NCBI RefSeq assembly: GCF_900156575.1
Contig: NZ_FTNY01000003.1
Span: forward strand, 744,001-808,000
Reading direction: 5' to 3'
Length of the DNA: 64,000 bases
DNA from: Chryseobacterium shigense
GTDB taxonomy: Bacteria > Bacteroidota > Bacteroidia > Flavobacteriales > Weeksellaceae
The notes beneath the pieces were generated by a model, which saw only the letters and a list, made by a program, of their open reading frames with translations, was not told the DNA's origin and did no database searches. Below, one piece after another: positions 8,957 through 15,745 of the stretch (positions are counted from its first letter, which is position 1; every line of letters begins with the position of its first letter). Made by a program: the position numbers and the translations under genes.

Positions 8957-9685
8957 TTAACCTCCACATCCGCCGCCGCAACCCCCGCAACCGCCGCCGC
9001 ATCCACTACTGCAGCCGGAACTTCCTCCATCACTGCTTCCGCCAATACTGCCATCATCTTTCTTTTTACTGGTATTATTTTCGATGTCTCCCTGAAATGC
9101 ACCAACAACATGAAAGAAAATGAGAAAGCCTATGATGGGTAATGCCAATAGTGTTAATGATCCTAAAACTTCCCCCAGACAAGACGACAACATGAAAGGC
9201 ACGATCAATAACGGGATGACCCTCCGTCTTTTCAGCCAAATTGTCATGATTCCTTTTTTTTGTTTTGGGTGCCAGATCTCTTCGGGGGCTTCGTGCCGAA
9301 AAACGTTATGATAATTTTTCAAAGTATCTGAAAACCAGCTCTGATGTTTGTTTTTTTCTTTAGAACCACCTTTCGAAGGATGATGGTGAAGGGATCTTTT
9401 AAGGACTTTGGGACAGAATTCTTCCCAGTAATTCTGGGTGTAAATCAGGTGCATATGCCATACTTTATCAACGGTTTCGCTTGGAGAGGCTCCATTGGGA
9501 AGGATGCAGCAGAGGTACACAAATTTTTTATACTCCTGAATGGCTTTCTGGGCAAAATCTAATGTCCAGCGTTCTTCTTTTGCCAGTTTTTTCGAAAAAG
9601 GAAAATCAGCATCCGAAGCATCGAGTGAAAAGCTTTGAATCCGGTTCCAAAGGGTTTCATCTTTTAATAAGATTGTTGTTTCCAT
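8957..9685 (-). CDS. DUF1399-like (glycine-rich domain) membrane protein with Gly/Cys-rich tail
   Basis: 242 residues from METTILLK (ATG at 9683-9685); the longer frame starts with TTG and is less likely. The N-terminal half contains ETVDKVWHMHLIYTQNYW, the conserved V-D-x-V-W-H-x-H-L motif of the DUF1399/glycine-rich domain family. A basic segment (WLKRRRVIP) leads into two TM helices (about 155-205). The C-terminus ends in a run of Gly with five Cys (GCSSGCGGGCGGCGGGCGG). Such tails are known next to TIGR04222 domains, and the following gene carries that motif. The tail could bind metal or be a modification substrate; neither is shown. Confidence 0.72.
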   Translation of the reverse strand: METTILLKDETLWNRIQSFSLDASDADFPFSKKLAKEERWTLDFAQKAIQEYKKFVYLCCILPNGASPSETVDKVWHMHLIYTQNYWEEFCPKVLKRSLHHHPSKGGSKEKNKHQSWFSDTLKNYHNVFRHEAPEEIWHPKQKKGIMTIWLKRRRVIPLLIVPFMLSSCLGEVLGSLTLLALPIIGFLIFFHVVGAFQGDIENNTSKKKDDGSIGGSSDGGSSGCSSGCGGGCGGCGGGCGG

Positions 9686-9799
9686 TGTGTTAACTTTTAT
9701 TTTTCTATTCAAATATCATTTGATTTCAAAATATAAAAGTCTTTCATTTGTCTTATCTGGACGCATAAAAATCTTATATTAGTCTTATAAAACAGAAGA

Positions 9800-10696
9800 A
9801 TGAAAAAGGAAGATATTCAGCATCTTGAGAAACTGATGAACTTTTTAGGTCAGCATTTTTTAAAGAAAAATCATTGGGAAGGAGTGACCAAGACGGAATG
9901 GTCGTACATCAGCGCAGAACTCAACGATCTGATTATTAATGATCATTCGGAAAAAGGCATCAAAAAAGAGCCGGATCTCCTGGGGTCCAACTACCTCTAT
10001 GAACACCTGATCATCAACAAATTAAAGAAATACAAACAGCATGAAAATGCTGTCCTGAGCAGGCCGAATCTTGCTAAATTAAGTCTGATTGTAAAAGTTT
10101 TAGGGTATTCCAATTACATTGATTTCATTAATTCTAACACAGACGCATTCAATTTCAATGATCTGAGGATCGACATGAATAATGTGAATCAGAATACAGC
10201 CCTTCTAGACCGCCTGGTGGGCTGCTGGTATTCCTACAACAGAAATCTTCCGGAGAACCCTTTAACGGCAAGAGAAGAACGCATCTGGAGGTCTGCGATG
10301 GAGATCTATAAGTCTGAAACCACCGGTGAGTATTTCATCGAAAGAAGTGGTGGCGATCATCATAAATATTTCGGAAAGGTAACGGCGTACTCAGATTATG
10401 TGTTCATCATCATGAACAGCAATACGTTTATTCGCCAGCGACATTTTATCTCAAGGATAAAAGATATCAAGGAAAAACTCAAAAATCCAGAATATAAGCT
10501 CCATGAAGTTCATTTTATAAGTACATGTATTAGTTTTAATCAGGAGCCGATAGCCCTGTTTGAAATATTTCAGAAGGCAGACCGAAAGACTTTTATTTCT
10601 GACTCGATCAGCTTCCCGATTGACAGTGATGAAATTCCTCCCTCTATTTTAAAACAACTTGAGGACACTGAGTCTAACAGAATAGATTACAGGTAG
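9800..10696 (+). CDS. Hypothetical cytosolic protein, 298 aa
   Basis: No signal peptide or TM segment. The first 100 residues are mostly helical and charged. The middle holds LVGCWYSYNRNLPENPL and GEYFIERSGGDHHKYFGKV, which suggests a beta-rich domain. The end (HFISTCISFNQEPIALFEIFQKA) also looks structured. It starts with an ATG after an A-rich leader, is transcribed away from the DUF1399-like gene, and is followed by a repeat-bearing spacer. I do not recognise the family. Confidence 0.55.
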   Translation: MKKEDIQHLEKLMNFLGQHFLKKNHWEGVTKTEWSYISAELNDLIINDHSEKGIKKEPDLLGSNYLYEHLIINKLKKYKQHENAVLSRPNLAKLSLIVKVLGYSNYIDFINSNTDAFNFNDLRIDMNNVNQNTALLDRLVGCWYSYNRNLPENPLTAREERIWRSAMEIYKSETTGEYFIERSGGDHHKYFGKVTAYSDYVFIIMNSNTFIRQRHFISRIKDIKEKLKNPEYKLHEVHFISTCISFNQEPIALFEIFQKADRKTFISDSISFPIDSDEIPPSILKQLEDTESNRIDYR

Positions 10697-10799
10697 ATGA
10701 ATTCGAGTTTTTGGAAAGTGATAAGTTATAAATGATGAGTTATTTGGTGCAGGGTTTGGAATTGGTACCTTTCACATTTCAATTGTGTGGTAAAACTGC

Positions 10800-10884
10800 C
10801 CATTGACGCTCCTCAATCTAAATCTACTTAAAAACTCACCATTGACTTGCAAAGCAAATTCACCATTAACGTTCATCAATCTAA
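10800..10884. repeat. Short imperfect direct repeats in an intergenic spacer
   Basis: CCATTGACGCTCCTCAATC (from 10800) recurs as CCATTAACGTTCATCAATC (from 10863), each followed by TAA. A third partial copy, CACCATTGAC, lies between them. A shorter doublet, TGTCTGATGTC and TGTCTGATATC, follows near 10900-10930. No ORF spans the region. Origin unknown. Confidence 0.6.
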
Positions 10885-10941
10885 GCCTTAACGTCAATGT
10901 CTGATGTCTTGTTTCTTATGTCTGATATCTACGATCTTCCT

Positions 10942-11685
10942 CTACCCCACCAGCCATTCCTTAAAATCCTTTACCCTGTCCCTGCTCACGGTTATTTCTT
11001 CCTGTGGCTGAAATTCCATATCGACTTTGTAATAAGGAGAAGTATGGATGTTTTTTATATAATCTGAATTGATGATAAACTGTCTGTTAACACGGAAAAA
11101 CTTCTTTTCTTCAAGAATGTCTTCCAGCTCATCGAGTGTGAAATCTGACGGATAAACTCTTTCATCTGTCTGGAGATACACAATCTTATTTTCACTGAAA
11201 AAACAGCTAATTTCCTGTGTCTGAACAATTTTCAGGTTATATCCGATCTTTACCAGAACTCTGGAAAGGGTAGATTTTTCTTTTCTGATCAACTGCTTAA
11301 TATCTTCAGAACCAGCTGTATTATTGGATGGAATGAAAGACTTAAACTTCTCTACAGCCCCGGAAAGATCTTCCTCCAGAATTGGTTTAAGAAGGTAGTC
11401 AATGCTGTTCAGTTTAAATGCTTTCAGAGTATACTGATCAAAAGCAGTCGTATAAATAATAAACCCTTTAGTGGGTACTTTTTCAAAAATATCGAAAGAA
11501 AGGCCATCTCCCAGAACGATGTCAGAAAAAATCAGTTGCGGGTGCTCATTTTCAGAGAACCAGGCGATCCCTTCTTCTACCGACTCTATTTTGGCAACCA
11601 CCTCTATTTCAGGGAAATTACTCAACATTCTTTTCAATTTCCTTGAGGCCGGTTTTTCATCTTCGATAATGACAGTCTTGATCAT
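10942..11685 (-). CDS. LytTR-family response regulator
   Basis: 247 residues. The receiver domain (1-115) has the acidic pocket E8/D9, phospho-acceptor D55 (FSDIVLGDG), T79/T80 and K100 (YLLKPI). The C-terminal LytTR DNA-binding domain (about 140-247) carries FFRVNRQFIINSDYIKNI and ITVSRDRVKDFKEWL. This is the AlgR/LytR class, normally paired with a LytS-type kinase. Such a kinase is encoded upstream on the same strand (13557-14888), with four small genes between. So kinase and regulator probably form one two-component system that reads membrane or envelope state. Confidence 0.93.
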   Translation of the reverse strand: MIKTVIIEDEKPASRKLKRMLSNFPEIEVVAKIESVEEGIAWFSENEHPQLIFSDIVLGDGLSFDIFEKVPTKGFIIYTTAFDQYTLKAFKLNSIDYLLKPILEEDLSGAVEKFKSFIPSNNTAGSEDIKQLIRKEKSTLSRVLVKIGYNLKIVQTQEISCFFSENKIVYLQTDERVYPSDFTLDELEDILEEKKFFRVNRQFIINSDYIKNIHTSPYYKVDMEFQPQEEITVSRDRVKDFKEWLVG

Positions 11686-11740
11686 TGAGTTACAGTTTTT
11701 AGTTTAAATTGGGAATAAAAGTAGATAAAAAATAAACAGC

Positions 11741-12016
11741 TTAAAAATCAATGTTCTTTTTACCTTTTCTCATCTCCTTTTCTATGATATTTCTTTCCCA
11801 TTCTGCGTCCAGCAGAAATAGCTTTACCGCCTTTATCGTGAGAAAACTTCCCCAAATGACCAAAATAAAATAACCATCAAATAAGGAGAAATTAATCGAT
11901 CCATTTTCAAAAAGGTTATCAAAAAAGATAATTCCGGCTACTATTCCAAACCAAAGAAGGTTCTTGTAAAATTTTTTCAGCTGAGAGACTCTTTCGTAGG
12001 CGCTATTGTAATCCAT
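11741..12016 (-). CDS. 2TM domain-containing protein
   Basis: 91 residues. An N-terminal amphipathic helix (YERVSQLKKFYKNL) is followed by two TM helices (about 20-36 and 45-67) and a charged C-terminal helix (DAEWERNIIEKEMRKG). This is the 2TM domain, a Bacteroidota family of unknown role often found fused to or beside LytTR or sensor kinases. It is more diverged than the other three copies in this cluster. Confidence 0.8.
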   Translation of the reverse strand: MDYNSAYERVSQLKKFYKNLLWFGIVAGIIFFDNLFENGSINFSLFDGYFILVIWGSFLTIKAVKLFLLDAEWERNIIEKEMRKGKKNIDF

Positions 12017-12040
12017 GATTGTTAATGTTTTTGCTATCTG

Positions 12041-12337
12041 TTATAAGGTTTTTGTGCTTTCGGAGTCCTGACCCATTAATTCTTTAATTTTCTTTTGTTC
12101 CCAATCTTTTCCTATCCCGAATACGTTCACAGCATGAGCAACAATTCCTATTCCCCATCCTAACATGGGCCAGTAGAACCATAAATGACTTGGAGATGTA
12201 AGTAAATTCAATGCGATTAAAAACGGAATTACAAGACAATATGAGGTAAGATTTCCGTAGAATCCTTTCAGCTCTTTTACTCTTCTGGCTGCTCTTTTGT
12301 AAGCTTGTGTTTCTTTTGTGTATCCTATTGTTTCCAT
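12041..12337 (-). CDS. 2TM domain-containing protein
   Basis: 98 residues with the standard 2TM pattern: YKRAARRVKELKGFYGNL, two hydrophobic helices, the junction LWFYWPMLGWGIGIVAHA, and the C-terminal helix WEQKKIKELM. It is very close to the 2TM tail of the upstream kinase (same FYGNL, SPxxLWFY and GWGIG blocks), so one probably arose from the other by duplication. It lies 24 bases before the next 2TM gene. Confidence 0.87.
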   Translation of the reverse strand: METIGYTKETQAYKRAARRVKELKGFYGNLTSYCLVIPFLIALNLLTSPSHLWFYWPMLGWGIGIVAHAVNVFGIGKDWEQKKIKELMGQDSESTKTL

Positions 12338-12637
12338 AATTTTTAATTTAAAAAGGTTAGTTGGTCTTTTTGTTGAATCAAAGGTAGATCAGAAATGGGC
12401 CATCATTCAACTTTATATAACTGAGCCGTAGAATATGCTTTCTGAATGGTAAAAAGTTGGATTCAGCAGTTATTGGCATAAAGAAAGATGTATTCTTTCT
12501 TTTCTAAATTGTATCGAGGATAAAATCCTTGAGTCTTTAATGCTTAGCCAACATACACCACATTCATTTTAATCTCCCACAGATTTTGCGGATTACACAG
12601 ATCATTGCGCTGGAATAATTGGTTTTTGAAAATGGGA
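12338..12637. other. Intergenic stretch inside the 2TM cluster
   Basis: 300 bases without a credible gene. It contains two small hairpins (AGAAAGA-n5-TCTTTCT near 12484; AGGAT-n3-ATCCT near 12517). It also holds the phrase CCCACAGATTTTGCGGATTA near 12570, which resembles dispersed intergenic sequence seen elsewhere in the window. The length suggests that the downstream 2TM genes may have their own promoter. Confidence 0.4.
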
Positions 12638-13207
12638 TCAGTAAATGAAAGGAATAAGTTTTTTCGTCTTTTTTCTATATTCTAAATACTCATCTCCAAA
12701 TTTTTCAACCAGAGCCTGTTCTTCGACTTTGATCCGGTACGTGAAAGCAAAAAATGGTGGCAGAAAGGCCAGAAGCAGAGAAAACCAGTTATTCAGATAC
12801 AGACCTAATCCCAAAGAAGTCAGGAGTGAAAATGCATAGGAAGGATGTCTCAGGTATTTGTAAAAACCTTCTTTTTTGATCTGATGATCGTTTTTTATCG
12901 TTACATCGACTGTAAAATACTTACCTAAAGATCTGATAATAATCAATCTAAAGACAATTCCCAGGAGGATGAACGCTTCGCCAAGATAGAAGATCCAGAC
13001 CTTTTCAGCGATTGGAAATCTCGTCATATAAGCTATTGATACAGAAGCTGCAATGGAGAAAGGAATCGCCAGCCACAAAATATTCAAAGTAGATTTATCT
13101 TTGTCTTTCTTATCTTCTTTCCCGGATTTTAGCATGTTCTTATACAGGATTTCTGTAAGAAACCATACAGCCATTGAGATGTAGAACAGGATTTGTAATG
13201 AATGCAT
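12638..13207 (-). CDS. Isoprenylcysteine carboxyl methyltransferase (ICMT)-family membrane protein
   Basis: 189 residues with about five TM helices. The C-terminal motif KKEGFYKYLRHPSYAFSLL with the following EEQALVEKFGDEYLEYRKKT is the RHP-x-Y and E-E block of the ICMT/phospholipid methyltransferase family, which binds S-adenosylmethionine at the membrane surface. Bacterial members often methylate lipids or have unknown substrates. It lies between 2TM genes on the same strand, so a role in membrane-lipid modification under this two-component cluster is an inference. Confidence 0.85.
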   Translation of the reverse strand: MHSLQILFYISMAVWFLTEILYKNMLKSGKEDKKDKDKSTLNILWLAIPFSIAASVSIAYMTRFPIAEKVWIFYLGEAFILLGIVFRLIIIRSLGKYFTVDVTIKNDHQIKKEGFYKYLRHPSYAFSLLTSLGLGLYLNNWFSLLLAFLPPFFAFTYRIKVEEQALVEKFGDEYLEYRKKTKKLIPFIY

Positions 13208-13267
13208 ATTTTTTTATTTAAGATTAAAAAATCAATTGATTTCTGAACTTCATCACCCCGGAACCAT

Positions 13268-13570
13268 TCACTTCTTCTTTTTTTCCATCAGTTTCCTGAT
13301 TTTCTTTTCTTCCCAGTTTCTTATAAAGTTAATATTGGGTAAATAAACCGCTATCGCATGAGCGACGAGCCCTATTCCCCAAAATGTCGCTGTAAAGAAA
13401 TTTTTGAACTGGAAATAGCTTTCTCCCGGTCCCAGATGCTTGATGTTGTAGACCACGATCATCGCATTCACGGCAACATAGGCAAATAAGTGTCCGTAAA
13501 ACCCTCTTAACCGCTCCACCTGCCTTCTGGCCTGTTCGTAACGGATATTGTTTTCATCAGAAATCTCCAT
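13268..13570 (-). CDS. 2TM domain-containing protein
   Basis: 100 residues. The pattern is the helix YEQARRQVERLRGFYGHLF, two TM helices, FWGIGLVAHAI, and the helix NWEEKKIRKLMEKKKK. Its start overlaps the end of the upstream kinase-2TM gene by 14 bases, so the two are certainly cotranscribed and probably coupled in translation. Confidence 0.87.
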   Translation of the reverse strand: MEISDENNIRYEQARRQVERLRGFYGHLFAYVAVNAMIVVYNIKHLGPGESYFQFKNFFTATFWGIGLVAHAIAVYLPNINFIRNWEEKKIRKLMEKKKK

Positions 13571-14888
13571 TATTTCTATTTTTTTGTTTGTTCATTATTT
13601 CCCTGATCTTCTTTTCCTTCCAGGAATCGCCCACCCCAAAAACCTGAAATGCATGGGAAGCCACTCCAATCCCCCATCCCAGCATCGGAAAATAAAACCA
13701 AAGGTTTTTAGGAGAAGTAATCAGGTTTAAAATAATCAAAAAAGGAATGATGGTACAGTAGGAAATGAGATTGCCATAAAAACCTTTTAACTCTTTTACT
13801 CGTTTTTTAGCTTTTTCGTAGGATCCATTGTCATCTTCAGTTTCTACCCTGATTGTATTAGGTTTACTGGACAATATCGGAACTTTTACTTTAAAATAAT
13901 CGGCCGATTTTTCAATGAAAACATTCTTTTTAGTCATAAGAGCATAGCGTTGTACGATATTGGACAATCCTATTCCGGCACTTTCCTTCATCTGCTCTCT
14001 TGCCTGAAGGTTATTTTCAATGCAAAGCGTATCATGATCTGAAAATATTTTAATGACTAAAGGTTTTGAGGACGTGGCAAAATTATGTTTGATACAGTTT
14101 TCCAGCAACAGCTGAAGGGACAATGGCACTACATATCTTCTGTATTCTTCTTTTTTAACATCAAAAATAAAATCTACACTGTCCTCAAATCTGGTTTTCA
14201 GGAGATCACAATAGGTTTTTGCAAATTCGATTTCGTCTTCTACGGTTACCAGCTCTTTATCTTTCTGCTCAAGCACATACCGGTAAATCTTTGACATGGA
14301 AGCCGTAAACTTTTGTGCCTGATTGGGATTCTCGTCGATCAGCGAACTCAGAACATTTAAAGAATTAAAAAGAAAGTGCGGATCGAGCTGATTTTTCAGA
14401 CTTTCAAATTGTGCATTAGCCGATTTTGCAATCAGCTTTTGTTCTACCACTTCCTTTCTGGATGTTTTCTTAAGCTCCTCCATGAATCCCTTTGCGTGGA
14501 GAAATGCAGAGATCAGCAGAGCAATATTGATCATGAACCAATTGGTGGTAGCATATTCCTTAGAAAAGAAAGCTTCTGTTGTGGCTACTTTCTGAATCTC
14601 AACATAATTGATATAGTTGCATACGTAGACCAGAATAAAATTGCCTGCAACGATGGAAACCACACTTAAGGCAGTTCTTATTCCGGTGGTTTCTGACCAG
14701 GGAAACCTTTTATTAAGAAAATCATTAATAAAAGCATTTCCGCATCCCAGAACAAAGGAATACATGGCAGAGATCGACAGCGTGATCAAAAAATTGTGGA
14801 AATTCTTCTCTTTTGTAAAAAATAGGAAGAAAAATAGCGATGTTCCCAACGACACCCAAAGTAAGATTATAAATCCTTTACGTTTCAT
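13557..14888 (-). CDS. LytS-type sensor histidine kinase with C-terminal 2TM domain
   Basis: 443 residues from MKRKGFIILLW (ATG at 14886-14888). The frame extends 15 codons further up, but the first TM helix begins at this Met. Four N-terminal TM helices (about 5-140) are followed by the His_kinase motif DPHFLFNSLNVLSSLI with the phospho-acceptor His, then the ATPase N-box LLLENCIKHN and G-box GIGLSNI. The last 85 residues are a complete 2TM domain (YEKAKKRVKELKGFYGNL to WKEKKIREIMN). It is the likely partner of the LytTR regulator at 10942-11685. The fusion ties 2TM domains directly to this signalling pathway. Confidence 0.9.
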   Translation of the reverse strand: MKRKGFIILLWVSLGTSLFFFLFFTKEKNFHNFLITLSISAMYSFVLGCGNAFINDFLNKRFPWSETTGIRTALSVVSIVAGNFILVYVCNYINYVEIQKVATTEAFFSKEYATTNWFMINIALLISAFLHAKGFMEELKKTSRKEVVEQKLIAKSANAQFESLKNQLDPHFLFNSLNVLSSLIDENPNQAQKFTASMSKIYRYVLEQKDKELVTVEDEIEFAKTYCDLLKTRFEDSVDFIFDVKKEEYRRYVVPLSLQLLLENCIKHNFATSSKPLVIKIFSDHDTLCIENNLQAREQMKESAGIGLSNIVQRYALMTKKNVFIEKSADYFKVKVPILSSKPNTIRVETEDDNGSYEKAKKRVKELKGFYGNLISYCTIIPFLIILNLITSPKNLWFYFPMLGWGIGVASHAFQVFGVGDSWKEKKIREIMNKQKNRNNGDF

Positions 14889-14980
14889 TATCCGTTTTCT
14901 TGGTTCAAAATTAGTCTTTAATAAAGGTATCAAAAATTATTATTTACCGAAGGGGCGATTTTCTATTCTGAATGGAATAA

Positions 14981-15006
14981 AAAAAGCCTTCCGTGTAAGG
15001 AAGGCC
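14981..15006 (-). terminator. Rho-independent terminator for the periplasmic protein gene
   Basis: The arms GCCTTCC (14986-14992) and GGAAGGC (14999-15005) enclose a six-base loop. Read on the minus strand, the stem is followed by a run of T. It lies 13 bases past the stop of the 15019-15669 gene. Confidence 0.85.
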
Positions 15007-15018
15007 TGAATTTCGTTA

Positions 15019-15669
15019 TTATTTTCCCTGCATACTCAGAAAATATTCGGTTTCTGCTTTTCCCCAGTTCGGATCTAAAGCTGTTTTGGGCTTATAGGCA
15101 TTAAATTTAGCCAATGCTTCTTTGAACATTTCCATCCCTTTCGTTTTGCTGCCCCCGTACTGTTCAGGTGTAAAATAGGTGTCTTCTGCTTTGATAAGAG
15201 CAATCCTTGGGTTCGAAGGATCCAATTTCTCTGCAATACCAAGTTCTTCTGTGGCCTTCGCTCCATCGGTCATATAACGCTGAGGAGGATTGACCATCAT
15301 TCGTAAAGAAGCTGCCATTTTTTTCAATAGATGGATCTCGGCATTGTCTGCTCCGGCCAGATTCTGAGCACTTGCCAGATACTTATCCGCCTGCTCAGCG
15401 GTTTCATCGAGTCCCTGCATATTTCCATTTCTCATCATGAGTCTTCCTTTCTGGATCTGGGAGAATGCTGCATAGTAAGCAGGAAGCCATTGGGAGCTTT
15501 CTTTGCTGCCAATCCTTTGAAAATCGTTCGCTAATGTCTGAAATTCTTCTGCGGTTTTACAGGTTTCTGTTTTCGCTATCTTTTCTGTCATTACTTTTTC
15601 ATAATCTGTCTGTGCAAAAGCAGTTAAACTCATAAAAGCTAAAGCAAAACTTAATAGGTGTTTTTTCAT
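15019..15669 (-). CDS. Periplasmic helical (TPR-like) protein of unknown function
   Basis: 216 residues from MKKHLLSF, where a clean signal peptide begins (cleavage near TAFA-QT); the 18-codon upstream extension would bury it. The mature part is helical with TPR-like spacing (WLPAYYAAFSQIQKGRLM, AEQADKYLASAQNLAGADNAEIH, NPRIALIKAEDTYFTPEQYGGSKTKGMEMFKEALAKF) and a C-terminal block with DPNWGKAETEYFL. Related proteins occur beside TonB receptors in flavobacteria, and the upstream neighbour is such a receptor, 76 bases away on the same strand. Confidence 0.75.
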   Translation of the reverse strand: MKKHLLSFALAFMSLTAFAQTDYEKVMTEKIAKTETCKTAEEFQTLANDFQRIGSKESSQWLPAYYAAFSQIQKGRLMMRNGNMQGLDETAEQADKYLASAQNLAGADNAEIHLLKKMAASLRMMVNPPQRYMTDGAKATEELGIAEKLDPSNPRIALIKAEDTYFTPEQYGGSKTKGMEMFKEALAKFNAYKPKTALDPNWGKAETEYFLSMQGK

Positions 15670-15745
15670 TATATTAATTATTTTAAGTTTATTAATTGTA
15701 ATCCGAAGGTATGTATTTGGCAACGATTGTAAATCTGTTCTTTTT

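Noticed and set aside
8767-9111. 114-residue minus-strand ORF rich in Ala and Val
   Set aside because: It is an out-of-frame reading of the Gly/Cys tail of the DUF1399-like gene and of the next gene.
12479-12530. Hairpins as transcription terminators inside the 2TM cluster
   Set aside because: Stems are only 5-7 AT-rich pairs and lack a proper T tail on the coding strand.
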